DNA of 64,000 bases from Gibbula magus (GCA_936450465.1 OW388296.1:31411638-31475637); one strand, 5' to 3'; shown: positions 49,146 through 60,077, numbered from the stretch's first letter. Notes: generated from the sequence alone by a model not told the origin. Program-made: numbers and translations.

Positions 49146-50552
49146 TCACTGCTGTTCCTTTGACAACAGCAGGGTCACCTCAGTTATTGGACGAGTGTAT
49201 GTGACTAGTTTGCCATCTCTCCAGACACGAACTCTCACTTGACGGACTTCACCATCACCGCTTGGTATAGCGGTCTCCACTACACCTAGCTTCCACTCGT
49301 TTCTATGGAGATTCTTGTCGTTAAGGAGAATCACATCTCCCACCTGAACGTTCTTCTCAACATTGTGCCACTTTCTCCTTGGTTGAAGTGATTGTAGGTA
49401 CTCTGCCTTCCATTTTCGCCAGAAGGCATCAGCCAAAGACTGTACTTGTCTCCATTGGGACTTGTATAGAGTCTTCATGTCCTGAGTTGGTGTCAGCGCT
49501 CCGATATTGTCCAAAGATTCGGTCTTTTGGGTCAACAATGTAGATGGACTCAACACTGTCAGAGACTCTGGATCAGTAGATACTGGCACGATGGGATGGT
49601 TGTTCACGATTGCGCAAACTTCTGCCATTAGCGTGATGAGCATATCATGAGTGAGCCTACTGTATGTCGTACTAGCTAGCAGTGAATCCAGAACACGTCT
49701 ACACACACCAATCATTCTTTCCCATGCTCCGCCCATGTGCTAAGCATGGGGTGGGTTGAATTCCCAATCAGTCTTGCTGTCACGCAAGAACCTTTTGACG
49801 CCCCTGTCCTCTATGTTCACAACATTGACACCGAGTATGTCTGTGGCGCCAACGAAGTTCGTTCCTCTGTCGGACTTAAACTTCTTCACGTTTCCTCTCA
49901 CAGCAATAAATTGTCGCAGTGCATTGACAAATGCGTCTGTACTAAGGTCCTCAATAACTTCAATGTGCACGGCACGGCACACCAAGCATGTGAAAAGTAC
50001 AGCCCAGCGTTTGCAACTTGCAATTCCTCCTCTAGTTCTCCGAGCCACAATGTTCCAATGTCCAAACACATCAACTCCAACATAAGTGAACGGAGGTGAC
50101 GGCTCCAGTCTCGCGCATGGAAGATCAGACATCTTCTGAGTAGAGGATCGACCTCTCAACTTCCTACATTTGACGCAATGATGGATGATCGAAGAAACAG
50201 TCCTCTTCATTCCGATTATCCAGTAGCCTGCAGAGCGTACCGCTCCTTCAGTCAAGTGTCTACCTTGATGCTCCACTCTGTCATGATAATTCAGTATCAG
50301 CAATCTCGAGATGTGACAATCTCTTGGAAGTACCAGTGGATTCTTGATGTTCACCTCAAAGTTGGTTCTGTTCAACCTGCCGCCTACTCTCAGTAAGCCA
50401 TCATCATCAAGGAATGGATCAAGAGATATCAGTGGGCTCGTCTTAGTTAGTCTTTGCTTCGAAACAAGACAGTCAATTTCCTTCTGGAAACTCTCGTACT
50501 GGACCTGCTTGATAACGAAGTTCTCTGCTCCTTTGTAAGTCGAAGAATCCAT
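49146..50552 (-). pseudogene. BEL/Pao integrase region
   Basis: Residues in order: an HHCC zinc module (YHDRVEHQGR ... HHCVKCRKLRG), then the catalytic core with the first Asp in YVGVDVFGHW, the second in KSDRGTNFVG and Glu in GGAWERMIG. A C-terminal domain ends WRDGKLVTYTRPITEVTLLL. Amber TAG at 49740-49742 lies between the second Asp and the Glu, where a Ser codon differing by one base would be usual (NPPHA, stop, HMGG). The reading frame is otherwise continuous and runs on from the reverse transcriptase frame. Integrase inserts the DNA copy into the genome. Confidence 0.9.
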
Positions 50553-50600
50553 GTCCTCCCTTGAATCCTTGTTGATCTTGTTTTTAACAAAATGCCTCAG

Positions 50601-52709
50601 TTAAGCAATGCCGTTCACCAAGCTTCTCCATGTTGAAAAACGTTCAAATCTTTGTACACCGAGAAGTCCTGTCTCTGCCTTTATGCGAGTTGTCTGAACT
50701 CTAACCTCTGGCAACTGCTCTGGTTCCATGTCAGTATCTTCAGGTACATCTTCAAGGTTTTCTGTTTTGTTCTGTGGAGGTCCTAAGATCCAAGCACTCT
50801 GCGGCATCTGTGATGCTGGAATGGATCTTGTGCCTTCATCTGCTGGGTTGCAGTCTGTTCTCACGTATGTCCAATGGTTAGCAGAGGAAGACCTAAGTAT
50901 CCGTGCAACTCTGTTGGATACATACACAGTGAATCTTTTGGTCGAGTTTCTGATGTAGCCAAGCACAATCTTGCTGTCGCTGTGATAAGCTACCGCCGAT
51001 GATGGAATGTCCAAGCTGTCACACACTAGGTCTGCTAGCTCCAACCTAGGGATCGTATGTCCGTGTTTTGGTGCAACCTTAGACTTTCCCATGATGAATC
51101 CAATTTGAGATTCTTCCTCTCGACTCTCAAGTTCCAGGTAACACACAGCTGCGATGGCCCTTTCGGATGCATCACAGTACATTTGGATGCGTTTCCCAGT
51201 AGCTTCTGTGAACGACAAGCCTGTGAATGGTCGAGGTACACGCAGGTCTCCTAGTCTCTGTAGTGACGCTAGCCACTCGTTCCAGTCCTGTTGATACTGT
51301 TCTGGCAGGACATCATCCCATCCAACATTGCTGAGGACAATATCCCTAAGAATCAAACGACCTCTGATGATCACTGGTGCCAAGAATCCCATAGGGTCGT
51401 ATATGCTATGCACTGTTGATAGCACTCCTCGTTTCGTGTAGGGTTTATCAAACACAGATGCCTGCAGCAGAAACATGTCTGTCCTGATATCCCAGTACAT
51501 TCCAAGAATGCGTTGCATGGGAATCGACTGTTCGCCATGCTCCATGAAGTTCATGTCCTTGAGGTCACTGGCCCTGTCATCGGGTGAGAAGGCACTCATC
51601 ACCTGTGGGCTGTTCGATGCGATCTTGTGGAAACGGATGTTTCCGTGCGTCTTAAGTGCTGTTTGTGTCCTCTGCACTAAATCAATAGCTTCACCTGCGG
51701 TAGGTAGAGAGGTAAGACCATCATCCACATAAAAGTTTGACTTGACAAAATCTTCCACATCTTGTCCAAAGTCTGAACTTGATGATTCCGCAACCTTTCT
51801 AAGTCCAATTGTCGCAATAGCCGGTGATGGCTTGTTGCCGAAAACGTGGACCTTCATCCTATATTCTACGAGGTCTTTATCCGTGTCGTTGCCGTCATGC
51901 CACAGGAACCGGAGATAATCCCTGTGTTTCTCGGGTACATGGAAGCAGTGAAACATTTTCTCGATGTCTCCCACCACAGCTATGGCCTCCTTCCTGAACC
52001 TGAGCAGGACACCTAACAGTCTGTTGGCGACATCAGGTCCTTTCATGAGTACACTGTTCAACGATATACCTCCAAACGCGGCAGATGAATCGAATACCCC
52101 TCTGATCTGTTGCGGTTTCTTTGGATGATGAACTCCAAACAATGGTAAGTACCAAACTTCTGAATCCTGAGGTAATCGTGGGGCTCGTTCTGCATGGTCC
52201 GCAGAAAGTATCTTCGCCATGAAGTCTGTCATCTGTTGATGCTTTACTGGATCTCTATCCAGGCTCCGTTTCAAGGACTCTGCTCGCCTCGCTGCCTGCT
52301 CCTTGTTGTTGGGCAAAGTTGGTCTTTGATCCCGAAATGGTAGCGGAGCTACCCAATTGCCTAGAGGGCCTCTGATCATTTCCTTGTCCATTAGAGTAAG
52401 AAACTGCCTGTCCTCTTGTGATAGACCTGTCTTGTCATGATCTTTGGTCATGACGAACAGAGGATTCTCTGTTATGTCGTCGAGACAATCCTTCATCAGG
52501 AAATCATTAGGACATGGCTTGAGAATTGTTGGTCTGCCGTTTGACAAGCAGTGAGTTTTCAAAACGGTCACCGAGTCTACTTGGTCTGGGGCGTGCACCC
52601 TCCCAAGACAAGTTTCGCCTACTATTACCCAGCCCATGGGTAACCTCTGAGCGTATGGAGACCTTCCAGGTCCTACACGCTGATCCAGAACATGATGAGC
52701 TTCCGCCAT
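50601..52709 (-). pseudogene. BEL/Pao reverse transcriptase and RNase H region
   Basis: 702 codons open. Early text AEAHHVLDQRVG and QRLPMGWVIVGE is the usual protease/RT linker. RT motif A is VVGDIEKMFHCFHV and motif C is FYVDDGL with the YVDD catalytic pair. The RNase H-like part contains MYCDASERAIAAVCYLE and a downstream YHSDSKIVLGYI. It stops at TAA 50601-50603 and continues in frame as LRHFVKNKINK into integrase, so this is an internal stop. The ATG at the upper end is not a natural start; the frame is entered from the protease. Confidence 0.92.
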
Positions 52710-52726
52710 GTCCCTGCCTATAAAAG

Positions 52727-53066
52727 AAGAAGAATCTTCGCCGTGTCATCAACAGGAGGTATCACCTCTTCCAAATCCGACATGTGTGGATAATGCCTTG
52801 CTACAGCAGGGATAGCTATTTCCTCTCGAGTGTCTGGTATGTCACTGCACTCCGTGAGTGCTGGAAGACTGAGTCTACAGTTTCCGTCAAACGATTCGAT
52901 TTCAAATCCACTTGCTCTTCGCCCCCAAGTTCGAACCGTGCCTGAACGCGAAGATAGAGTGTAATTCACTTGTGGTCCCTCGACGTTCATGAGGTCAAAG
53001 AATTCTGCCTTGGCAAGTGACGAGTTGCTTTGGTCATCTAAAACTGCATACAGTTTAACAGTTCTG
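52727..53066 (-). pseudogene. BEL/Pao aspartic protease region, out of frame
   Basis: Contains LYAVLDDQSNSSLAKAEFFD, the protease start of this BEL/Pao group, then VNYTLSSRSGTVRTWGRRAS. It lies in a different frame from both gag (stop TAA 53055-53057) and RT (open from 52709). One base too many near 53057 and a compensating change in the CTTCTTCTTTTATAG run near 52726 would explain it. The protease normally cuts the polyprotein. Confidence 0.82.
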
Positions 53067-55148
53067 TGGCTGTCCCACCGGGTGAACCTTTACAAGTACA
53101 ATTTTAGCACAAGATTGCCCGTTGAACTCACCGCTGCAAATTTGAGTACAGCTAGATTTAGCTGTTCCTGACTGGAATCCCTTTCCACCTGAGCTTGAAC
53201 CTGATGGTCTTTCATAGTTCTCATTGTGCATGGCAGTGGCATGTCTATTACTGTTACAAATCTCACAATGTGGTTTCTCAATGCAAGAGATCGCTAAATG
53301 TCTTGATGCACAACATTTGTAACAGAACCCTTTGGATCTCAAGAAATCCTTTCTCTCCTCGAACGGTTTAGCTCGAAAAGACTTGCACTCATTCAGTGTG
53401 TGGCTGGTATGGTGAATTGGACACTTTGTTGTCTGTGTATTCAAATCTTCAACCCCTTGACCTACTTCAGTCTTCTTCGCATGAACGCTGTAGCCGAGTG
53501 GTCTGGTTGACTTCTCTTTCCTTGCTTGAGGATGCTGTACTTGCTGTGAGGGACTGTTTTCATACGAGAAACTTGGGTCGTTTCTGAGTTTGCTTATTTC
53601 GCGCATGAATGCGACAAATTCTGTGAAAGGCGGGAATGGAACATTCTTGTCTTGTTTGTACCTGAATGCACGGGAAGTCCATCTTTCCTGCATCCCAAAT
53701 GTCAACTTTTGTATGATCGGAATGACCCCGGACGACGAGTCATAATATGAGAGTAATGCAGAATACTTCTCATTTTGTTTGAATGAGTTGATCTCAGCAA
53801 CAAGATCAGCGAGATCATACAGCTTGACGCAGTCCTTGTTTGTGAGTTTTGGGAAACTTGATAACCTGGTTTCAAGCGAAGCTTTGACCATCTCCGGACA
53901 GCCATACCTTTCATCTAACCGGTCCCACAACCTCGACAAACCCCTCTCTGGGTCGTCAGCATTTGCCGCTCTTATGCTCACTGCATTCTTACCAGACTCT
54001 GGCCCTAACCATTTTATCAGTAAGTCGAATTCTTCGACTGGACTAACAGTAGCCTCACTGAGGACACTACCGAAATTTGACTTCCAAATTGCATAGGTCT
54101 CTGGCCTATCGTTAAACTTGCTGAGACGAGATAAAGACAAATCTTTTTTCATCAAAAAATGAGCAATATCAACGCCCGGAAATGAAGAAGCGTTAGGATT
54201 CAAAGCTAGGTGGTTACCATGGGTACCTGGAACAACATTTGCTACCCTGGGGCTCTGCCCCACATGAATATCATTTTTACTACACTGAGGATCGTCATTG
54301 TTCACATGCTTAGTGTCAGTATGTTGGTTAACAGTATTGTTCTGTTCTTCAGTATTTTTAGGAGTGAAGATACCGTCATCCTTCACATCTGGGAGATTGT
54401 TCACATAATCACGAGTCCGCTGTGTGGGATCCTCCATAGGAATGGAACTGCGATCTGAAGATTCTTCTAAGGATTCGTTTGCAGCTTGTAGCGCCTTGAC
54501 TTCCGCTTCGATGACTGCAGCCTTCTTTTCGTGGGCTAGGAGAGCCTTCTCAGCTTCCATCTCAGCCTGTCTCTTGATGAGTTCTGCTTCCTTCCTTGCA
54601 TATTCCAGGGCAATCTTACTGGCTTCCGCTTCTGCCTGTTTCCGAGCCAGAATTACAGACAGTCTGGTGGATGTCTGTGAAACTGTGCGATGCCTGGAGC
54701 TGGTTTTCTGTGACTTCTTATCACGCTGACTATGCACAGACACTTTGTCAGTTAGTCTCTGTATTCTCACATCAATGTCTCTGAAGATTGTTTGCACATG
54801 AGAAATCACTGCCTGATCGGTCTCTACATGTTTTTGTAATTGTTCATCACTTTCAGGAACTCCACATCTCCTTAAGAATGCAGAATAGTCAGAAGAAATT
54901 GTCTTATATTTGTCATTAAGTTTAATAAAGTTCTTTTGACACAAACTGAGTTTTTCTAGATCTGTTACACACTTTTCAAGTTCATCAGGCACTGAATTTA
55001 TGTCCTTGCAAATCTTGTCTAATTTACAGTTGTAATCTAGAATCTGTGAGTCAAAATAAGCCTTGCCTTTTTCTGATAATATTCTAACCCTTTCCTGGCC
55101 TTCTTCAACGGTGCTGAGAGCCTCGAATTCCTGTTTAGAATCAGCCAT
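53055..55148 (-). CDS. BEL/Pao gag-like protein
   Basis: 697 aa from ATG at 55148 (MADSKQEFEALSTVEE). A long charged helical/coiled-coil stretch lies at about residues 170-230, a Pao-type gag domain (DUF1759) at about 345-500 (LSKFNDRPETYAIWKSNFGS, LWDRLDERYGCPEMVKASL), and a Cys/His-rich nucleic-acid-binding part at about 600-660 with CYKCCASRHLAISC (CX2CX4HX4C) and CEICNSNRHATAMH. It would package the element RNA. The frame is intact through gag; fusion to protease is broken at its end. The protein is complete as a stand-alone gag, so it may still be translatable. Confidence 0.88.
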   Translation of the reverse strand: MADSKQEFEALSTVEEGQERVRILSEKGKAYFDSQILDYNCKLDKICKDINSVPDELEKCVTDLEKLSLCQKNFIKLNDKYKTISSDYSAFLRRCGVPESDEQLQKHVETDQAVISHVQTIFRDIDVRIQRLTDKVSVHSQRDKKSQKTSSRHRTVSQTSTRLSVILARKQAEAEASKIALEYARKEAELIKRQAEMEAEKALLAHEKKAAVIEAEVKALQAANESLEESSDRSSIPMEDPTQRTRDYVNNLPDVKDDGIFTPKNTEEQNNTVNQHTDTKHVNNDDPQCSKNDIHVGQSPRVANVVPGTHGNHLALNPNASSFPGVDIAHFLMKKDLSLSRLSKFNDRPETYAIWKSNFGSVLSEATVSPVEEFDLLIKWLGPESGKNAVSIRAANADDPERGLSRLWDRLDERYGCPEMVKASLETRLSSFPKLTNKDCVKLYDLADLVAEINSFKQNEKYSALLSYYDSSSGVIPIIQKLTFGMQERWTSRAFRYKQDKNVPFPPFTEFVAFMREISKLRNDPSFSYENSPSQQVQHPQARKEKSTRPLGYSVHAKKTEVGQGVEDLNTQTTKCPIHHTSHTLNECKSFRAKPFEERKDFLRSKGFCYKCCASRHLAISCIEKPHCEICNSNRHATAMHNENYERPSGSSSGGKGFQSGTAKSSCTQICSGEFNGQSCAKIVLVKVHPVGQPQNC

Positions 55149-55235
55149 ACTTCAGTGTAATTCTGATGAGAATTATGCCTTGTTGACACCGGACGGAGTC
55201 TTCCTATTACTTGACGACTGTCGTAGATTTTTCAC

Positions 55236-55346
55236 TATACTGTTTCACTCTTGGAGCAAGAATTACACAGCGAGTTAACCCTTGGAAACTTTTATTCCTT
55301 TTATCAACAAACATGGAGTTATGCTGACAGCGGGTGAAACAGTACA
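55236..55346 (-). repeat. 5' LTR of the BEL/Pao element, short form
   Basis: 111 bp, nearly identical to the first part of the left LTR and ending GGTGAAACAGTACA. It lacks 48 bp that in the left LTR form the second arm of the palindrome. The inner end reads TATACTG instead of TGTACTG. Confidence 0.82.
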
Positions 55347-55990
55347 GTCACGTCATTCCCATTATGATATGCTTTTATTTAATCACTATGCATTCAATTA
55401 TGGCACTCACGTTTTTTTTTACGAATGACAGTTAAAATTGGGAGCGTATTATCGCCTATATAAAATAATGCATTTATGCTGGAAATTATAATAAATGCAT
55501 ATTGATATAAAATGTTTATGAATTGTTTGACGTGCTCAGGTTATCGCTAACAATATCTGTTAGGCGATATTTTATTTTTGACTATTTTATGGAGGTGACG
55601 CAATTCATTTACATAGTGACATGTTCTCAAGATTAATACTTGAAGTTAGCTCACTACGTTATGTAAACTCATTTATTGAAATGGTCCTACAGTCGAAAAG
55701 TCAAAAAGCAGTATTTTAATTATCATCACTGAATATTGTAACACAGTTTCATCATTTTTTTTCACGTATACCTCGAAATATTTTGCATTTTCTTTTCAGA
55801 AAGTATTTAATTTCACAATGCCACGACCAAGCACAGCAACCTGCAAACAGTCCAATATGAAACGTCTTAACAGAACGCAACTTGAGGCAATCTTTGACTG
55901 TCGCACTGTCTGTCAGGAACTGTTCCACGTGGTCTAATAAATGTACATTACATTGCTCTAGGACTTGAGAAATATCAAGCACATCATTAA

Positions 55991-56345
55991 AGGGGCCGTA
56001 GCACGTTTTTTGCAAATTTTATTTTTTCAAATTTCCCATTTATTATGATAGTTTATGTCATTTATATTTACTTTAGAGAGTAAAACATCTTATTACACAA
56101 ACCAATTATCCGTAGTGGTAATAACTGTATTGCGTATAAAGCAAAAATTGCATGGCGGCCCTTTTATTGTGAACACATTTTAATATTTCGAATGATAAAA
56201 ACGATTCCCATGGTTTTAAGGAACCATGTACACTCATTTTTTAACTTGATTTTCCGAAGAGAGAAGAGTGTTTTACTATTGGTGACATTATTTTTCAAAT
56301 ACATGTCAATGACCTATTTCAGTGAAAAAACGTGCTATTGCCTCT
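55991..56345 (-). mobile_element. TTAA MITE family 1, copy 5 (in exon relic E)
   Basis: 355 bp, inverted, ends AGGGGCCGTAGCACG and CGTGCTATTGCCTCT, between TTAA at 55987-55990 and 56346-56349. Paralogues B, C, D and the intact gene read ATCATTAACGAC at this point, a true empty site with a single TTAA. Confidence 0.93.
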
Positions 56346-56573
56346 TTAACGACAACACTTCTGTCTATGCCAAGTTATCAAGCCAATGTGAACCTCATAG
56401 GGAAATGATATCAGAATCTGTGACAAGTTTAAGTGTTGGAATACGTTACTGGAGTCCTGCTGGACAGATTTGTGAACTATCCTTTTTTGGCAAAGACCTT
56501 GACTACATGGATGATCATATTCAGGCTCAGGTTGAAGAAACATCGGATCTTGACACTATCAATGTGGGCTTAA

Positions 56574-57067
56574 AGATGCATCCATTGTGTTTCATCAAAT
56601 TTTATTTGGCCGTAATACGTTCCAACACACCATATGTGCTGTTTACAATATAAACAAATTCACTTAGCTTGCATATTCATCCCCAATCGCCAAACATATC
56701 ATAATTTCTAGTTTTCAATTAAAATCGAGTAACACCATTATGCATTTGCAGAAACCGAAAGTGCACGTCCTATTTACATGCAAAGTAGTTATATGACCTA
56801 TTGAACATTATCAACCCAAATTTGTTATTTTGTCTGGTGTAAATAAGATTCACAAATTTCGTTTGACTCATTGGCGCGCGTCACACGCAGTGCATTGTCC
56901 GGTTTTCGATCAGAAATCGCTATTTTTACCTTCATATCGTCAATATACTAGGTCGAGTATCATTAAAATGGTTGTTTCCGGTAACAGTTGGTACTTCTCG
57001 ATAAAATAAGACCATTTATAACATTTGTTATATTTGACCCCCAATGTTCAACACAATGGATGTACCT
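56574..57067 (+). mobile_element. TTAA MITE family 2, copy 4 (in exon relic E)
   Basis: 494 bp between TTAA (56570-56573 and 57068-57071), ends AGATGCATCCATTGTGTT and ACACAATGGATGTACCT. Exon 3 similarity continues on both sides. Confidence 0.92.
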
Positions 57068-57403
57068 TTAATATGGACCTCAGTGTTTTCCTCAGAAGAA
57101 ATTGGATGACATGTTTTTGAAATTTGGTAGAAATAATGGGAAAAAACTTGATTCTTATGACTTAGTGTTCGTTGAAAATCAAATTCAACCAACGGCAAAA
57201 TCAAAATATTGAGATACTTTGTATGCACCTGTTGTTGTCATGAAAATAGGTAATGTTTATAAATAATTATTAAATATTCAATGAATAATTTACCTGGATA
57301 TGAAGAGTCATACATATTCAAGGAGATAAGGAAACGTGACCAGTAGTGATCAAACAGTCGAAAAGCGAACGACTATAGACTGTTGCTCCCTGACAAAAGT
57401 AAG

Positions 57404-57461
57404 ATCGCCGCTAATGGCTGCAATACTGCCGAAGCGGCGTTAAACAATAACTCACTCACTC
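57404..57461 (+). mobile_element. 58-bp retroposed SINE 3' end
   Basis: Reads CTGCAATACTGCCGAAGCGG and ends AACTCACTCACTC, flanked by an 11-bp duplication ACAAAAGTAAG (57393-57403 and 57462-57472). An extremely 5'-truncated but otherwise typical insertion. Confidence 0.82.
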
Positions 57462-57917
57462 ACAAAAGTAAGTAGCGCAGCGCAATTGAGCGCTGGGACT
57501 AGGCTAACAGTGAGGTAAAGGGAGGTAATTCTAATGATATTCCACGAAAGCAAGAACATAAACAACGAACGTACGGCATACCGACGCATTTCAGGAACAA
57601 ATGCTGGTGAACCGCAGAATTATCGATCTTATAGATTGATGACACGTTTGTCACTGTCACAGGTAATTTCTTAGCTGCATAATACACAAGGATATTCTTC
57701 CTTCGATCTGTACGCTTGAAATCGCTTGTGTGTCCGTTTTTCGATCAAGAAAAGCCATGTATTATTGTATAGGAAAACCATTGAATGGGATATTTAATAT
57801 TATATTATATATATGTGTGTGTATTATGGATGTAACTTGAGTTCCTGGCTGGGAGTGATATATCCTTCTCCTTTTAGAAGAACGGGTCCACATGATTTCA
57901 TTTAAAGATACACAATA

Positions 57918-58030
57918 AAGGGGCTGTAGCACGTTTTTTTCTACTAATTTCACATTTATAAGGATAGTTTATGTCATTTATATTTACTTTAGAGGCAAAA
58001 CATGTTATTACACAAACCAATTATCCGTAC
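57918..58030 (-). mobile_element. TTAA MITE family 1, truncated copy 6
   Basis: Starts AGGGGCTGTAGCACGTTTTT and follows the inverted family sequence to CCAATTATCCGTA, then stops. The left flank reads ATAA instead of TTAA. About one third of the element remains. Confidence 0.78.
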
Positions 58031-58466
58031 ACATTAGAACTATTTTCAAACATGGCACCTGCATCTCGTGTTATCATTTTAATCGTTACATTTCAATAGT
58101 TTAATATATTTTTTTACAAGACTGTATAGGATATTTTAGATCGTCAGTGATGTTATTCTAATATAATTAATGAATAATTTGCCTTCAATTCAACTTGGTT
58201 GTGTTCATTTGTAACTGTAGTCAACGGATTCTATTCTTCTTTATGAACGAAACGATTATCAATATTTAAAAATAATATATCAGAATAACAATATTTCCTA
58301 ATCAAAAGATCATGTTGAGCCAAAGCATGTTTAATTAAGTTTACGATAATGAAAGATAAATACGTGTCGAGCATACAGAAACCCTATTATGAATTCATTC
58401 AAGACATGACATTGGGATTAACATATATCCTTTCTATGAGAGTGATAGCGACGTTGTAAACATTAA

Positions 58467-58955
58467 AGGTGCATCCATTGTGTTTCATAAAATTTTATTT
58501 GGCTTTAATACGTTACAACACATCATTTGTGATGTTTACAATACAAACAAATGCACTAAGGTTGTATATTCATCCCCAATCGCCAAATAGATCATAATTA
58601 CTAGTTTCCAATTAAATCGAATAACATCATTATGCATGTGCAGAAACCAAAAGTGCACGTCCTATTTAAATGCACAGTTGTTATATAACCTATTGAACAT
58701 TATAAACCCAAATTTGTTATATTGTCTGGTGTAAATAAGATTCCAATATTACGTTTGACTCATTGGCGCGCGCCACACGCGGTGAATTGTCCGGTTTTCG
58801 ATCAGAAATCGATACTTTTACCTTCATATCGTCAATATTCTAAGTCGAGTATCATCAAAATGCTAGTTTTCGGTAACAGTTGGTACTTCTCGATAAAGTA
58901 ACACCATTTATAACGTTTGGCACGTTTGACCCCAAACAACACAATGGGTGTACCT
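58467..58955 (+). mobile_element. TTAA MITE family 2, copy 5
   Basis: 489 bp between TTAA (58463-58466 and 58956-58959), ends AGGTGCATCCATTGTGTT and ACACAATGGGTGTACCT. No ORF. Confidence 0.88.
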
Positions 58956-58959
58956 TTAA

Positions 58960-60077
58960 AGGATCATCAGAGATTTTTGGATTACAGTGCTCCAGATCAT
59001 TTTTTAGACCTATTGGGTATTTGCCCCTTGTTTTTGGTTACATTGAGTAAATTCGATTTTGATTGCGTATTCAGTAAAATGGTACTCTTCAGATTTCTTA
59101 CAATTGAGGATTTTTATAAAAAAATGGGATTACACTAAACTCAAGATTTTATATGATTAGGTTATTCTTACTATTGAACATATATCTTACATATATTGAA
59201 GATGTTGAAAGCAATTAATGTACTTCTTCAATTTTGTAAAATGTGTTGTCATTTTATTTTGAAAGAGTAAATGAAATAATTTTATTTGTTGTCATTTCAC
59301 AGAATAATTAGTCATCTAGTTTTATTTTCACTCTTTAACGTTTGCATGTCAATTTGATGAAACAATTGTCTAAAACTAAATTAATGTTGTTTTCTTTGCT
59401 TGTAGCAAATTATGACCACCGACTGACTGTGCCATTTTGATAACTTACATGGTGATAATGAAACAACTAATATTATTGAGGAGACTTCGTTTTATACAAA
59501 CAAATACTCCTGTAGAGTTTTATGAGCTTTATTGTTCAGATTACCCATCATCTAAAACAACAGACAGACATCGGTTTATACATGTCAAACACCGATGTAG
59601 AGCTTTGATATCAAATCGTGGCAGTTTATGTTCAAATACGCTAGTGTTTCCAAACTATTGCGTACATTACGATATATAGTATGATTGTATTGAGTTTTAA
59701 AGAAAATGCCTGCTTATCTGTACTCCCAGTTTTTCTTTAAATACGTTTTTAACAATTTTAGTGCGCAAAATACAAAATACGCAGATACGCAGCTTATCTG
59801 GAGAATTGAATGGATGTAAATATATTTGTGTATAATATATATAGACACACACACCCTGTCTGGGTGCTTTTACCAGTTTTCATCTTTTACTCTTGTCTAT
59901 AAACTAATGTCGCTGCTGTTGGTTGCAATATTGAACAAGTGTCGAAACATAACACTTTACACATATTTGCTCTTAGCTATTGTGTTATCCGAAGTTACTT
60001 CTTAAAATTGTTTTCACTCTGTCATTGAACAGACGTAAGTTAAAACCGACGGTACATCTATGAATATCTAAGAATAT

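Larger units (their letters stand above)
48599..55346 (-). mobile_element. BEL/Pao LTR retrotransposon, full length, inactivated
   Basis: A 6.75-kb element on the minus strand bounded by a perfect 5-bp duplication GTCAC (48594-48598 and 55347-55351) and TG...CA LTR ends. Internal order is gag (53055-55148), protease (about 52727-53066), reverse transcriptase/RNase H (50601-52709) and integrase (49146-50552), the BEL/Pao order. Gag and the later pol lie in one frame; the protease lies in another. In-frame stops at 50601-50603 and 49740-49742 break pol. Such elements move through an RNA intermediate and virus-like particles. This copy could not make a complete polyprotein without recoding. Confidence 0.93.
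55800..57212 (+). pseudogene. NAT16-like exon 3 relic E, interrupted by two MITEs
   Basis: Exon 3 begins after TTTTCTTTTCAG with KVFNFTMPRPSTATCKQ. A 1-bp loss near 55923 (after QELF) and a 5-bp loss near 55970 shift the frame. A family 1 TTAA MITE (55991-56345) interrupts the RHIINDNTS block. The frame resumes as NDNTSVYAKLSSQCEP and GIRYWSPAGQICELSFFGKD. A family 2 MITE (56574-57067) interrupts INVGL. The end continues to SKY and TGA at 57210-57212. No exons 1 or 2 are visible upstream, where the BEL/Pao element now lies. Wording such as QAQVEE(T/M)SD links it to pseudogene A. Confidence 0.9.

Noticed and set aside
49737..54784. Many plus-strand open frames across the BEL/Pao element
   Set aside because: They are antisense shadows of the gag and pol frames.
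59437..59679. 80-codon open frame upstream of the zinc-finger gene
   Set aside because: Not recognised, no domain and no convincing splice context.
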